Under the pieces are notes generated by a model. That model was not told the origin of the DNA. It was given only the letters and a program-made list of their open reading frames with translations, and made no database searches. A stretch of 64,000 bases of DNA from Comamonas testosteroni TK102 (GTDB taxonomy: Bacteria > Pseudomonadota > Gammaproteobacteria > Burkholderiales > Burkholderiaceae_C). The stretch spans positions 4,774,001 to 4,838,000 of the forward strand of contig NZ_CP006704.1 in NCBI RefSeq assembly GCF_000739375.1. The letters run 5' to 3'. Shown piece by piece: positions 1-9,606 of the stretch. A program made the position numbers and the translations under genes. Position 1 is the stretch's first letter. The number at the start of each line of letters is the position of its first letter.

Positions 1-583
1 AGATAGACGTTTTGTAGGACTCGTCATAGAGACCTTTATTGCATCTTTTTGCGTCCGATCCGCGAAGCAACCCAATCGTTTCATCCAGGCAGCCTTGCAA
101 CCGGACAACATCATCCCGGACAAAGCGATACTGCTCTAGATACAAGTCTGTTTGAGTGCCCTTTATGACCTCAGCCTGCTGAGCGAGCATCTCCTGGAAC
201 AAACGGAAGTGAGCACTCTCAAGAAAAGACGCTGAACGAAGCGAATCTCTCATCCCGTTCTCAAACATTTTCTGTTCTTGCTTGTACAGATCCAAGCAAA
301 GCAGCAATCGTTCACCAAGGGCTGTGAAATCCATCCGGTCACGTGACTCGTTCCAGCTGAAGTGAGGCCCAGAGACATTGGCAGCTAGCGAAAGATAAGT
401 GTGCACTGCCACTCGTAAAACCTGCCAAGGGTATGAGCTACGCCATCTCCTCCCCAGCGAAAGCGCCCCGCGCTGCGGAGGTCGAAGTAATCGTCCTCCG
501 ATGACATGTGGCGGTGCTATTGAACGAGTGAACACCAGTCCGACATTTCGTTCAGCACGTTCAACTGCTTCTAAATAATCCAT
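1..583 (-). CDS. Unrecognised protein, cut by left edge
   Basis: An open frame runs leftward from an ATG at 583 to the window edge with no stop for about 194 codons. An in-frame TGA lies two codons upstream of the ATG, which fixes this start. The product begins MDYLEAVERAERNVGLVF. Its first 60 residues are Arg/Pro-rich and the rest looks helical and charged, with many Glu, Gln and Arg. No signal peptide, membrane segment or catalytic motif is visible and I do not recognise the family. It is divergent from the H-NS-like gene at 747. The uninterrupted frame and sensible composition make it a real gene in my view; its function is unknown. Confidence 0.6.
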   Translation of the reverse strand, partial: MDYLEAVERAERNVGLVFTRSIAPPHVIGGRLLRPPQRGALSLGRRWRSSYPWQVLRVAVHTYLSLAANVSGPHFSWNESRDRMDFTALGERLLLCLDLYKQEQKMFENGMRDSLRSASFLESAHFRLFQEMLAQQAEVIKGTQTDLYLEQYRFVRDDVVRLQGCLDETIGLLRGSDAKRCNKGLYDESYKTSI

Positions 584-746
584 TTCTCAGAGTGCTTCAT
601 CACAAACCAACTGGTGCCCTTTCCAGCCTGGCTGAGTTGCTTGACGGCTGTTTGGGTTCGAAGCATGTACGCACATGTAACATTGAAGCTGCTTGCAGAT
701 ATAAAGGGGCCAGTCCCCTCGCTAAAGAGCCCCCGGAAAGACACCC

Positions 747-1403
747 ATGGAACAGACAACATCGCATTCACCCAGCACCGTATTCAGCAAAGAAGACGAG
801 CAACGATACCAGCAGCTAGCAACGCGTTACATCGATGGCAAGACCGATGCAGCCCAAGAAACTGAGTTCCAGCAGTTGCGCCAAAAAAAGATGGCCGCGC
901 GTGCTGAACGAGAGCAGTGCATTGCGCAGTTGATCAACGTCATCACAGAGCAAGAGATCTCGTTTGCGGAGCTAACCCAAGCCGGCTTAAAAGTCCCAGC
1001 GATTACCGATCTGTTCTCCGACAGCGAAATTCTGAAAGCCGCCAAACCCCTCGGCTTCACCCCTTCGGTAAAGGCTGTAGAGGCCTCCCAGCCTAAGATG
1101 AGCGGCAAGAAACGGGAAGTCAAAGGTTACATCAGAAGCATCAACAATCCTGACGAAACAAGGGTCTGGCGAGCCGGTGCTCCGAGCTTTTTAAAAGAAG
1201 AAGGCTGCTTGGCTGCATACGATCAAGGCCAGTCGATCGACCAGTGGCTCGTAGACCCCAAAGATGAGCAGAGCAAGATCAAGTTTCTTCAAAAGCTAGC
1301 AAAGAAGCAGAACCAAGAGCCCAATAAAGAGCAACTTGGAGACATTAGCCTTGAAGCCTATGAAAAGGCTAAGGAAGCACTATTGCCAGTTCACAGCACG
1401 TGA
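747..1403 (+). CDS. H-NS-like nucleoid protein (tentative), 218 aa
   Basis: A 218-residue soluble, charged protein. Residues about 45-85 form a helical, coiled-coil-like stretch ending in a segment (EISFAELTQAGLKVP) like the oligomerisation region of betaproteobacterial H-NS relatives. Residues about 125-165 contain NPDETRVWRAGAPSFL followed by a short acidic tail, which resembles a degenerate H-NS C-terminal DNA-binding motif (normally an aromatic-tryptophan-glycine-rich loop then P-x-W/F-L). A Lys-rich tail follows. H-NS-like proteins silence AT-rich foreign DNA and are common on genomic islands, which fits the place. The link to H-NS is an inference from layout, and the glycine-rich loop is poorly kept. 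It could be an unrelated hypothetical protein. Confidence 0.5.
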   Translation: MEQTTSHSPSTVFSKEDEQRYQQLATRYIDGKTDAAQETEFQQLRQKKMAARAEREQCIAQLINVITEQEISFAELTQAGLKVPAITDLFSDSEILKAAKPLGFTPSVKAVEASQPKMSGKKREVKGYIRSINNPDETRVWRAGAPSFLKEEGCLAAYDQGQSIDQWLVDPKDEQSKIKFLQKLAKKQNQEPNKEQLGDISLEAYEKAKEALLPVHST

Positions 1404-1732
1404 GAGCTGCTGTCGCCCTGAATGAAGCCCGGCTCCTTGCGTGCGCTCAGTGGAATGGCCGTTCCTTGCAGTGCAGCGGTTACTCAGTCCTCGGAATGTC
1501 CAATGACCGGTAATGACGGAAGCAGTCATCGTTTCGAATGGCGGCAACCAGCCTTGAGCGAACGCTCGCCAATGGCAGCCAATCATCGACGGTACGCATC
1601 ACGGATAGCTATAGCATTCAAGGAGAGCAACAAAATCTTCGGTCGTTGCCGCATCGTCCTTTTTGGGTCAAGACATGAGAAATATGAGCAGGTTTCGCTC
1701 TATCTTGTTTCAGGCGCGCTCTAGATCGGCAT
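1404..1732. other. Intergenic stretch, nothing recognised
   Basis: The 329 bases between two convergent genes contain only short frames without protein-like composition. No clear terminator hairpin, RNA gene or IS end is seen. Confidence 0.5.
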
Positions 1733-4180
1733 TCAGCTTGCGTCGGGTGTGTCTTCGGACTCATCTAACACCAAGGACAGCACGGGCTCTTCAAAGGCCC
1801 TGTCACCCCACCTAGTCAACACGTCGTGCAACGCCTCATGTAAGAGAGACGCTGGCAGATCGCGCACCCGCCCGTAACGAGTGGCCCACCCCTTCTCCAC
1901 AGCTCTCTCACCATTGCCGCGAAGCAGGTTCAATATCCGGGCCTGTAGCTGTTTTTGTCCGGGGCGGTAGCGCGCTTGGTAATCCAGCGTTTCGCGCATG
2001 GACTTATGAGTAAGGTAGTAGCACTGAGCGATAGCCAGTTGCTCCAACTGCACACGAAAGATTTCACGTACAGCATCCCTGTCTGGGATGGGTAGGTCTC
2101 GCTCGGTCAAGAGGTGCTCCTGATAGGTCACCATCTCTTCTACCCCGAGATCACGAGCCAGGATTGCCGCGTGGCTGCGCCATGATTCCGGCCAATCGCG
2201 CAGGGCCAATTCACGAATTCTGCCGTGAAGCGCCAAGGTGCGGGGAGACACTCTCCAGATCACGCGATCAAGATACGCAATCAGTTGATCATCTTGAACC
2301 CACATTGTGCCCTTTGGGGTTGCGCTATGGACAGCGATCACCCCTTTACCCATCAAACCGAACATCACTTCGATGAACTTATGGGTTGGCTCGAATTTGC
2401 GTGTCGAATCCCGCAAGGCGGCTAGAGACCACTTGCTGTGGTTTAGGGGACTTGCACGGAATAATGCGATCAAGGCCGCAGCCTCAAGAAGCGTCAGCTC
2501 CTCTGGCTGCACTCGCGTGTGCTCCGGATCTGGGTAGCTATTAAGCCAACTCTCGAGGTCAGCCTGTGGCGTAAGGACAATCTCTTCCTCTGGCTCGTCG
2601 CTCGCCAGTGCCTGCTGGGCCACCTCAAGGGCTTTGCGGGCATCTTCGGACTCCTGCCGGCTCAAGGACAACTGGGCGATTTGTTCGATGACCGAAGCGC
2701 CACCATTTTCGATGGAGCTTTGTGCCCAGTAGCGCAAGAGATTTCGGCCAGTCGCTGCCGGAGTTCGTAAAAGCCAGCTAAGTGCCCCCTTGAACATTTC
2801 CTCTATGGGCTCGGAACCATAGTCATCGACGTAAAAATTGGACACTAGCTCATCGTCAGTCCCTCCCAACGTTTCATAGCTTTCGCTGACCTGTGCCAAG
2901 ACCTCGCCAGCACGCAGGAAATCCACCGGCTCCGCGCAAAACGCATGGAATGCTGCACGCCAAGCCCAAAGAGGAGCATCCATCAAATCTGCCTCACGGA
3001 CGACACAAAGTTCTTCTTCCGTTGCCTGCTCCGCCAGAACTGCATCGGCTGCAACCAGCAAACTCCAACGCGCTGCCAGTTGCTCATCAAGCATAGGCAA
3101 GACTCGTTGCCATGACTCGACAAACCTAAATCCAAAGTGATAGATGTGCAACCACCCAATCAAGCTTGACGAGCCTAGGGCTGGAGACCAATTACTCAAC
3201 CCTCTGCCAGGAATGTCTTTGGCGCCCCATACATGCTCTAGCACTGCCCGCACCGCATCTCGGGCATTGACTTCGTTGTACGTCTCCAGGGCGATGTCCA
3301 GTAGAAACCGCGGAGCATTCAGCGGATCAGGTGCATCCCCACCACCTGAAGTTATGCCTGCATATGGAGAAATAATGTTGAGGGCATCTTCATATGCTTC
3401 AGCATCACCTGCGCGAGCACGATGCAACGCTATCATTGTGCGCATCTCATCCAGAGTGACAACGGCCCATTTGCTCAGTCGGTCTTTGCGCACTAGCGCT
3501 TCCAGCACTCCGACTGCACGCTCTGCGTCGCCCCAGCGCTCAAGCTTCATTGCATAGATGAAAGCTTCGCGAAACACCTCGGCATGAACTGCCGAGGGCA
3601 ATACACGCATCAAATCATCGAGGATGGCAGGGGGAAAACAGTCAACTGTCCGTTGCTTGGCAGCATAAAGCCCCTGCGCCCATGCCCAGCTTGGATAGAG
3701 GCTTCGAGCGCGAACCACCAATGCGTCAACCTCTGCGCCGTAATTACAGTGAACATCGCATGCAGCTAAGAAAACTGTCGGAGGTGGAAGCTCAACAGCC
3801 AAAGCGCGATTGAGCAAGCTGAGCACAGTCTCGCGGCGTTGTTTGCGTTCAGTATCCTCTTTGGTCGAGAAAAACGTATCGATGTGCTTGCCCTTCGGCC
3901 CCGCGAGTACCCAGGCAAGAATGGCCATCCCCATCGGATGTGTGCCCACGTTGTCGATCGTCAACAACTTTTCGGCACTTGCGTCATCACCGACCATAGC
4001 AGCACTAAACCCGTGTTTAGCTCGCGCATCTGGCGACGTCCCGGACTCTTCGATATAAAGCCGCACTGCCTCCTTGTAATCCTTCTTTAACAACGCGTCA
4101 TCAGCTAGGCTGCCAATAGAAGGTAGTAGACCGCCATTGAGTTGGCAATCAAGAATTTCGGTCAGGGTGAGTTCAGACAT
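1733..4180 (-). CDS. Large alpha-helical repeat protein of unknown function, 815 aa
   Basis: Predicted 815-residue soluble protein with no signal peptide or membrane segment. Residues about 25-130 look like TPR/SEL1-type helical hairpins (ALLKKDYKEAVRLYIEESG is a typical TPR-like helix pair), and the pattern of paired amphipathic helices continues to about residue 480. A Glu-rich linker (DEPEEEIVL) near 530 separates it from a C-terminal part with a basic segment around ARYRPGQKQLQARILNLL and a Tyr/Trp-rich patch. The stop sits near an intergenic gap and the ATG at 4180 has no upstream partner gene. I do not recognise the family. On an island with a toxin-antitoxin pair and integrases it could be a defence or conflict component, but nothing in the sequence shows an effector domain. 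Confidence 0.75.
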   Translation of the reverse strand: MSELTLTEILDCQLNGGLLPSIGSLADDALLKKDYKEAVRLYIEESGTSPDARAKHGFSAAMVGDDASAEKLLTIDNVGTHPMGMAILAWVLAGPKGKHIDTFFSTKEDTERKQRRETVLSLLNRALAVELPPPTVFLAACDVHCNYGAEVDALVVRARSLYPSWAWAQGLYAAKQRTVDCFPPAILDDLMRVLPSAVHAEVFREAFIYAMKLERWGDAERAVGVLEALVRKDRLSKWAVVTLDEMRTMIALHRARAGDAEAYEDALNIISPYAGITSGGGDAPDPLNAPRFLLDIALETYNEVNARDAVRAVLEHVWGAKDIPGRGLSNWSPALGSSSLIGWLHIYHFGFRFVESWQRVLPMLDEQLAARWSLLVAADAVLAEQATEEELCVVREADLMDAPLWAWRAAFHAFCAEPVDFLRAGEVLAQVSESYETLGGTDDELVSNFYVDDYGSEPIEEMFKGALSWLLRTPAATGRNLLRYWAQSSIENGGASVIEQIAQLSLSRQESEDARKALEVAQQALASDEPEEEIVLTPQADLESWLNSYPDPEHTRVQPEELTLLEAAALIALFRASPLNHSKWSLAALRDSTRKFEPTHKFIEVMFGLMGKGVIAVHSATPKGTMWVQDDQLIAYLDRVIWRVSPRTLALHGRIRELALRDWPESWRSHAAILARDLGVEEMVTYQEHLLTERDLPIPDRDAVREIFRVQLEQLAIAQCYYLTHKSMRETLDYQARYRPGQKQLQARILNLLRGNGERAVEKGWATRYGRVRDLPASLLHEALHDVLTRWGDRAFEEPVLSLVLDESEDTPDAS

Positions 4181-4311
4181 GAAACAAGGATAAGGCTGGA
4201 TAACTGAGCGTCTCTCGACGGTCTGATTTCAGGAAGTGCTTGACAACAGCGCCAGAATAGCAACAAAAGCTGTGGCAAAGCAGTGAGGTCCGCTTCCAGC
4301 CGATTCGCTCA

Positions 4312-4566
4312 ATGTCTCGCAAAGGGTGCTCGCCAGACAATGCTGCATGCGAGGGCTTCTTTGGAAGGCTAAAGATGGAGCTGTTCTATCCCAGCAACTG
4401 GCAATCAACAACGATTGAGCAGTTCATTGAAGCTGTCGATACTTACATTCGTTGGTACAACGAAAAACGTATCAAGGTATCTCTGGGACGTTTAAGTCCT
4501 GTGGAATACCGGCACAAACTTGGCCTAGCCGCATAAAACCAGTCCAAGTTTTTATCCGCACCTCCA
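4312..4566 (+). mobile_element. IS3-family relic: transposase C-terminus plus terminal repeat
   Basis: The frame 4312-4536 encodes the last 74 residues of an IS3-family (IS150-like) DDE transposase: SRKGCSPDNAACEGFFGRLK contains the conserved glutamate region, and the end reads EYRHKLGLAA. The N-terminal part is missing. After the stop the non-coding end runs to 4566 (CCGCACCTCCA). The same end, inverted, lies at 10972-11035, with only a few base differences, and a diverged copy at 52660-52722. It cannot transpose by itself. Confidence 0.85.
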
Positions 4567-4596
4567 GCCTGGATCTAGCACTAACGGTACCAGTAG

Positions 4597-4900
4597 CGCC
4601 GTCCGGTTCCCCAAAGAGTCTATAAGTGGTATGAGTCGGCCTCGCTCCATACCAATAAAAAGAAAATTCCGAAGATGGTGATTGCGTTCGTGATTGCTCT
4701 TCTGGTCACTACCGTCCTCACCTATCTCAGTTTGAGAAACGTGTCCAATATCGGTAAGGGTGAGGAGTCTTCCGAAGCTAGCGCGGGATCGAGTGCAAGT
4801 TCCGGCAATTCGGATGGCCCCAGCCCCCATGACTCCCGCTGAGTACGCCGCGTCTCAAGCCGCGCCTGGGCCGCTTGAGCAGGACCTCTTGAGCAAGGCC
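4597..4900 (+). pseudogene. Relic of filamentous-phage Zot-like assembly protein
   Basis: In one frame from 4597 the sequence reads RRPVPQRVYKWYESASLHT, then KKKIPK, then a hydrophobic stretch MVIAFVIALLVTTVL, ending at a stop near 4842. The order WYESA.LHT / IPK / single membrane span is the signature of Zot-type (gpI) ATPases of inoviruses just before and in their membrane anchor. The next frame continues with MTPAEYAASQ, which resembles the segment found after the anchor in Zot relatives, so a frameshift lies near 4830. The cytoplasmic ATPase half is absent, cut away at the IS end at 4566. Family assignment is by memory of the motif; decay is directly visible. Confidence 0.6.
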
Positions 4901-5090
4901 AATGAGCCGCTAAAAAAGGCCTGTGCTTCAGTATGCAGCTCCTGTCTAACCGGGAGAAGTCACTGCTGAGTGACGCCATCAAGGAGCACTATGGTTCTGC
5001 CAAAACTCCTTGCATAGTTGGCTCTTGCGCGTAGCTCCTACGTCTACCGTCGTGCTCGCACAGCGGTAGCAGCAAGAACATCGTGGAGCA

Positions 5091-5867
5091 CTACAACCCT
5101 TGTGGATATAGCTTTTTTTCCAACTCATTGCGAGCGCGCTTCAGCGGCATCAAAAAGGTCTCTTTGAACTCGCTCATGCTGAGTCTCTCGGCCCTGACTG
5201 CAATGCTCATGGCAGCAATAGTGTTGCCTTGAGGGTCGCGCACCGGCGCTGCCATAGAGCGCACCCCCAGCTCCAGCTCTCCGTCGCTGCATGACCACCC
5301 TGATTGCCGACAAGTTTCAAGCAGACCTAGCAGCTCCTCCAAGTCAGTCACCGTCTGAGGGGTCAGAGCCACGCGCTCGATCATCTCCAACCTTGCACGC
5401 GCCTCATGTTGAGACAGTCCTGACAGCAGCGTCCGACCAATCGCAGAACAGTACACCGGCAACCTGGATCCTATTCCTAGACCCGTGCTCAAGCTGCGCC
5501 GAGCGGTCGAACGCCCAATGATGATGGCATCGTCCTCCAACAAAGTACCAAGCGAAGCGGATTCCCTGGTGCGCTCCGACAGTGCATCCAGTAAAGGCTG
5601 AGCCAACGCAGGCATAGGGCGCGATGACAGAAATGAATAGGCGATCAGCAGTGACTTGGGCTGCATCCAAAACAGCTTTCCGTCACTCTCTAAATAGCCG
5701 AGCTGTACCAGTGTGCTGAGCGAACGTCTGGCTGATGCTGGCGTGGACTGCGTGAGCCTGGCCACTTCCGACAGCGTGAGCCGGGTATGCCGACGGTCAA
5801 AGCAAGTCAGTACGCCCAATCCCTTGCGCAGCGATTCCACAAAGTTCTTGTCCTGCATAGCGATCAA
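5091..5867 (-). CDS. tphR: IclR-family activator of the terephthalate operon
   Basis: An IclR-type regulator of about 255 residues. Residues 12-75 form the winged helix (LTLSEVARLTQSTPASARR), and residues 85-250 the ligand-binding domain with the family's GxRxP-like GLGIGSRLPVYCSAIGR and late GVRSMAAPV segments. It stands divergent from tphC, and the gene order matches the Comamonas E6 cluster, where TphR activates the operon in response to terephthalate. Two starts are possible: ATG at 5867 or, three codons later, 5858 (MQDKNFVESL); the latter matches the family better. A perfect palindrome just upstream of this start is the likely shared operator. Confidence 0.93.
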   Translation of the reverse strand: MIAMQDKNFVESLRKGLGVLTCFDRRHTRLTLSEVARLTQSTPASARRSLSTLVQLGYLESDGKLFWMQPKSLLIAYSFLSSRPMPALAQPLLDALSERTRESASLGTLLEDDAIIIGRSTARRSLSTGLGIGSRLPVYCSAIGRTLLSGLSQHEARARLEMIERVALTPQTVTDLEELLGLLETCRQSGWSCSDGELELGVRSMAAPVRDPQGNTIAAMSIAVRAERLSMSEFKETFLMPLKRARNELEKKLYPQGL

Positions 5868-5885
5868 ATCAAGGTGTTTTCAACA

Positions 5886-5906
5886 TTTTTGCGCATAGCG
5901 CAAAAA
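5886..5906. promoter_or_regulatory. Palindromic operator between tphR and tphC
   Basis: TTTTTGCGC at 5886-5894 and GCGCAAAAA at 5898-5906 form a perfect 9-bp inverted repeat with a 3-base centre. IclR-family regulators bind short inverted repeats of this size in divergent promoters. It lies 19 bases from the longer tphR start and about 60 bases before tphC. Binding is inferred. Confidence 0.75.
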
Positions 5907-5911
5907 CAGGT

Positions 5912-5939
5912 TTAACACAAAGTACGACATCCCCATACT
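5912..5939 (+). promoter_or_regulatory. Possible sigma-70 promoter of tphC operon
   Basis: TTAACA at 5912-5917 and CATACT at 5934-5939 are spaced by 16 bases and lie directly downstream of the palindrome, as expected for an activator binding just upstream of -35. A strong ribosome site, AGAAGGAGA, follows before the tphC ATG. Confidence 0.4.
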
Positions 5940-5967
5940 GCAGTTCCCCACACAAGAAGGAGACAAG

Positions 5968-6936
5968 ATGCGCAACGCATCCATTCGCAGACGCGAAGCA
6001 TTGATCGGCATTGCCGCTGCGGTCGCTGCAACAGGTAGCCTGGCTCAGTCAAATCAACCTCTCAAGATCGTCGTGCCTTTCTCAGCCGGAGGTACCGCCG
6101 ATGTACTGCCGCGCCTAGTAGCCGAAAAAATCCGCGCGGACTACGCAGGTGGCGTGATCATTGAAAACAAGCCCGGGGCTGGTGGAAACATCGGTGCCGA
6201 TCTAGTGTTCCGGGCACCGCCGGACGGAATGACTGTGCTGGCCTCCCCTCCGGGGCCCATCGCCATCAACCACAACCTCTATCAGAAGCTCAGCTTTGAC
6301 CCGACTCGCTGGGTACCGGTGACGATTTTGGCCACAGTGCCTAACGTCTTAGTCATCAACCCCAAGTTACCGATTAAGTCACTTGGCGAGTTCATTGCAT
6401 ACGCAAAAGCCAACCCCAAAAAAGTGACTGTGGCGACGCAAGGCGACGGCTCTACATCCCACCTGACTGCAGCCATGTTCATGCAGCTGACTGGTGTTGA
6501 GTTAACCGTCATTCCCTACAAGGGAACAGCCCCAGCACTGATCGACCTGATCGGCGGCAATGTGGATGTGTTTTTCGACAACATCAGCTCATCGGCAACT
6601 TACCACCAAGCCGGCAAGGTGCGCATTCTGGCCGTTGCCGACGAGCAGCGCTCTCAAATATTGCCCCAGGTCCCCACCTTCGCGGAGCAGCAGTGGCCAG
6701 CCATGCAAGCCGTGACGTTCTTTTCTGTCGTCGCGCCCCCAGGCACGAGCTCAGAAATCGCTCAGAAGCTTCAGAAGCAGATGGCTCTGGCTCTGTCATC
6801 GAACGACATCCGCAAGCACTTTCAGGAACAGGGCGCCGTGCCCTGCGGCTGGGATCCCACCAAGACTGCTCAGTTCATCCGTCAGGAAACCGAGAAGTGG
6901 AAGAAGGTGCTGAAGGCCGCCAACGTCAAGCTCTAA
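5968..6936 (+). CDS. tphC: Terephthalate-binding periplasmic protein (Bug family)
   Basis: A 322-residue Bug/TctC-type substrate-binding protein. The first 27 residues are a signal peptide (two arginines, then [16 protein letters not shown]). The mature part has the Bug signatures [13 protein letters not shown], the [15 protein letters not shown] loop and [15 protein letters not shown]. In Comamonas E6 TphC binds terephthalate and feeds it to the shared TpiA/TpiB tripartite transporter encoded elsewhere; no membrane partner is present here, as expected. It is the first gene of the operon, 14 bases ahead of tphA2, and starts after a strong AGGAGA site. Confidence 0.95.
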   Translation: MRNASIRRREALIGIAAAVAATGSLAQSNQPLKIVVPFSAGGTADVLPRLVAEKIRADYAGGVIIENKPGAGGNIGADLVFRAPPDGMTVLASPPGPIAINHNLYQKLSFDPTRWVPVTILATVPNVLVINPKLPIKSLGEFIAYAKANPKKVTVATQGDGSTSHLTAAMFMQLTGVELTVIPYKGTAPALIDLIGGNVDVFFDNISSSATYHQAGKVRILAVADEQRSQILPQVPTFAEQQWPAMQAVTFFSVVAPPGTSSEIAQKLQKQMALALSSNDIRKHFQEQGAVPCGWDPTKTAQFIRQETEKWKKVLKAANVKL

Positions 6937-6950
6937 CCCGGGAAATCAAC

Positions 6951-8192
6951 ATGCAAGAATCCATCGTCCAGTGGCATGGGGCCACCAATACGCGCGTGCC
7001 TTTCGGTATCTATACCGACACAGCCAATGCGGATCAGGAACAGCAACGTATCTATCGCGGCGAGGTCTGGAACTACCTGTGCCTGGAATCTGAAATCCCC
7101 GAGGCTGGTGATTTCCGCACCACCTTTGCCGGTGAAACACCGATAGTTGTCGTACGGGATGCCGACCAGGAAATCTACGCCTTCGAAAACCGCTGCGCGC
7201 ATCGCGGCGCTCTCATCGCTCTGGAGAAATCAGGCCGCACGGATAGTTTCCAGTGCGTCTATCACGCCTGGAGCTACAACCGACAGGGAGATCTGACCGG
7301 CGTTGCCTTCGAGAAAGGTGTCAAGGGCCAGGGTGGCATGCCGGCCTCGTTCTGCAAAGAAGAGCATGGCCCGCGCAAGCTCCGCGTGGCTGTCTTTTGC
7401 GGTTTGGTCTTTGGAAGTTTTTCCGAGGACGTACCCAGCATTGAGGATTACCTTGGCCCTGAGATTTGCGAGCGCATAGAGCGCGTGCTGCACAAGCCCG
7501 TAGAAGTCATCGGTCGCTTCACGCAAAAGCTGCCTAACAACTGGAAGCTCTACTTCGAGAACGTGAAGGACAGCTATCACGCCAGCCTGCTGCATATGTT
7601 CTTCACCACCTTCGAGCTGAATCGACTCTCACAAAAAGGCGGCGTCATCGTCGACGAGTCGGGTGGCCACCATGTGAGCTATTCCATGATCGATCGTAGC
7701 GCCAAAGACGACTCGTACAAGGACCAGGCCATCCGCTCCGACAACGAGCGTTACCGGCTCAAAGATCCCAGCCTTCTAGAGGGCTTCGAGGAGTTCGAGG
7801 ACGGCGTGACCCTGCAGATCCTTTCTGTGTTCCCTGGCTTTGTGCTGCAGCAGATTCAGAACAGCATCGCCGTGCGTCAGTTGTTGCCCAAGAGCATCTC
7901 CAGCTCGGAACTCAACTGGACCTATCTTGGCTATGCAGATGACAGTACAGAGCAGCGCAAGGTCAGACTCAAACAGGCCAACCTCATCGGCCCTGCAGGA
8001 TTTATTTCCATGGAAGACGGAGCTGTCGGTGGATTCGTGCAGCGTGGCATCGCAGGCGCTGCCAACCTTGATGCGGTCATCGAGATGGGCGGAGACCACG
8101 AAGGCTCTAGCGAGGGCCGCGCCACAGAAACCTCGGTACGCGGCTTTTGGAAGGCCTACCGCAAGCATATGGGACAGGAGATGCAAGCATGA
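6951..8192 (+). CDS. tphA2: Terephthalate 1,2-dioxygenase large subunit
   Basis: 413 residues, the family's full length. It is the catalytic alpha subunit of the Rieske oxygenase that turns terephthalate into its 1,2-cis-dihydrodiol, with electrons supplied by TphA1. The Rieske cluster ligands are Cys82, His84, Cys102 and His105 (CAHRG and CVYHAW). The mononuclear iron site is marked by [11 protein letters not shown] (Asp207, His210, His215). The frame is open far upstream into tphC, but the ATG at 6951 gives the known N-terminus [11 protein letters not shown]. The stop overlaps the tphA3 start by four bases. The sequence matches my memory of TphA2 from Comamonas E6 almost throughout. Confidence 0.97.
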   Translation: MQESIVQWHGATNTRVPFGIYTDTANADQEQQRIYRGEVWNYLCLESEIPEAGDFRTTFAGETPIVVVRDADQEIYAFENRCAHRGALIALEKSGRTDSFQCVYHAWSYNRQGDLTGVAFEKGVKGQGGMPASFCKEEHGPRKLRVAVFCGLVFGSFSEDVPSIEDYLGPEICERIERVLHKPVEVIGRFTQKLPNNWKLYFENVKDSYHASLLHMFFTTFELNRLSQKGGVIVDESGGHHVSYSMIDRSAKDDSYKDQAIRSDNERYRLKDPSLLEGFEEFEDGVTLQILSVFPGFVLQQIQNSIAVRQLLPKSISSSELNWTYLGYADDSTEQRKVRLKQANLIGPAGFISMEDGAVGGFVQRGIAGAANLDAVIEMGGDHEGSSEGRATETSVRGFWKAYRKHMGQEMQA

Positions 8193-8653
8193 TCAATGAA
8201 ATTCAAATCGCGGCCTTCAATGCCGCTTACGCGAAGACCGTAGACAGTGACGCCATGGAGCAATGGCCAACCTTCTTCACGAAGGATTGCCACTATCGCG
8301 TCACCAATGTCGACAATCATGCTGAAGGGCTTGCTGCCGGCATTGTCTGGGCGGATTCACAGGACATGCTCACCGACCGAATTTCTGCGCTGCGCGAAGC
8401 CAATATCTACGAGCGCCATCGCTATCGCCATATTCTGGGACTGCCTTCGATCCAGTCAGGCGATGCAACACAGGCCAGTGCTTCCACGCCGTTCATGGTG
8501 CTGCGCATCATGCATACCGGGGAAACAGAGGTCTTTGCCAGCGGTGAGTACCTCGACAAATTCACCACGATCGATGGCAAGTTACGTCTGCAAGAACGCA
8601 TCGCGGTTTGCGACAGCACGGTGACGGACACGCTGATGGCATTGCCGCTATGA
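8189..8653 (+). CDS. tphA3: Terephthalate 1,2-dioxygenase small subunit
   Basis: A 154-residue ring-hydroxylating dioxygenase beta subunit of the NTF2-like fold, structural partner of TphA2. The start [16 protein letters not shown] at 8189 overlaps the tphA2 stop (ATGA), which indicates translational coupling; the frame is open further upstream, but that part is read through tphA2. Family features are the central [10 protein letters not shown] segment and the C-terminal [13 protein letters not shown] strand region. Its own stop overlaps the tphB start by four bases. Confidence 0.96.
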
Positions 8654-9597
8654 CAATAGTGCACCGTAGATTGGCTTTGGCCATCGGCGATCCCCACGGT
8701 ATTGGCCCTGAAATCGCACTGAAAGCTCTTCGGCAGTTGTCTGCCAACGAAAGATCCCTGATCAAGGTCTATGGACCGTGGAGCGCTCTCGAGCAAGCCG
8801 CACGGGTTTGCGAAATGGAGCCCCTCCTTCAAGGCCTCATTCATGAGGAAGCCGGCTCGCTTGCACAACCAATCCAATGGGGAGAGATCACCCCGCAGGC
8901 TGGCCTATCAACGGTGCAATCCGCAACAGCGGCTATCCGAGCGTGCGAGAACGGCGAGGTCGATGCCGTCATTGCCTGTCCCCACCATGAAACGGCCATT
9001 CACCGCGCAGGCATAGCGTTCAGCGGCTACCCATCTTTGCTCGCCAATGTTCTTGGCATGAACGAAGACCAGGTATTCCTGATGCTGGTGGGTGCTGGCC
9101 TGCGCATAGTGCATGTCACTTTGCATGAAAGCGTGCGCAGCGCATTGGAGCGGCTCTCTCCTCAGTTGGTGGTCAACGCGGTGCAGGCTGCCGTGCAGAC
9201 ATGCACCTTACTCGGAGTGCCTAAACCACAAGTCGCTGTATTCGGGATCAACCCTCATGCATCTGAAGGACAGTTGTTCGGCCTGGAGGACTCCCAGATC
9301 ACCGCTCCTGCCGTCGAGACACTGCGCAAGTGCGGCCTGGCGGTAGATGGTCCCATGGGAGCCGACATGGTTCTGGCACAGCGCAAGCACGACCTGTATG
9401 TGGCCATGCTGCATGACCAAGGGCACATCCCCATCAAGCTGCTGGCTCCTAACGGAGCCAGCGCCATCTCCATCGGCGGCAGGGTGGTGCTTTCCAGCGT
9501 GGGCCATGGCAGCGCCATGGACATTGCCGGCCGTGGCGTGGCCGACTCCACGGCCCTCCTGCGCACGATCGCCCTGCTCGGCGCCCAACCGGGCTGA
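8650..9597 (+). CDS. tphB: Terephthalate dihydrodiol dehydrogenase
   Basis: A 315-residue PdxA-family dehydrogenase that oxidises and decarboxylates the cis-dihydrodiol of terephthalate to protocatechuate using NAD+. Visible family features are the N-terminal [17 protein letters not shown], the metal-site histidines in CPHHET and [11 protein letters not shown], and the [13 protein letters not shown] motif. ATG at 8650 is inside the tphA3 stop. The product protocatechuate must be degraded by enzymes outside the window, since no ring-cleavage genes are seen here. Confidence 0.96.
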   Translation: MTIVHRRLALAIGDPHGIGPEIALKALRQLSANERSLIKVYGPWSALEQAARVCEMEPLLQGLIHEEAGSLAQPIQWGEITPQAGLSTVQSATAAIRACENGEVDAVIACPHHETAIHRAGIAFSGYPSLLANVLGMNEDQVFLMLVGAGLRIVHVTLHESVRSALERLSPQLVVNAVQAAVQTCTLLGVPKPQVAVFGINPHASEGQLFGLEDSQITAPAVETLRKCGLAVDGPMGADMVLAQRKHDLYVAMLHDQGHIPIKLLAPNGASAISIGGRVVLSSVGHGSAMDIAGRGVADSTALLRTIALLGAQPG

Positions 9598-9606
9598 GGA
9601 CCCTCC

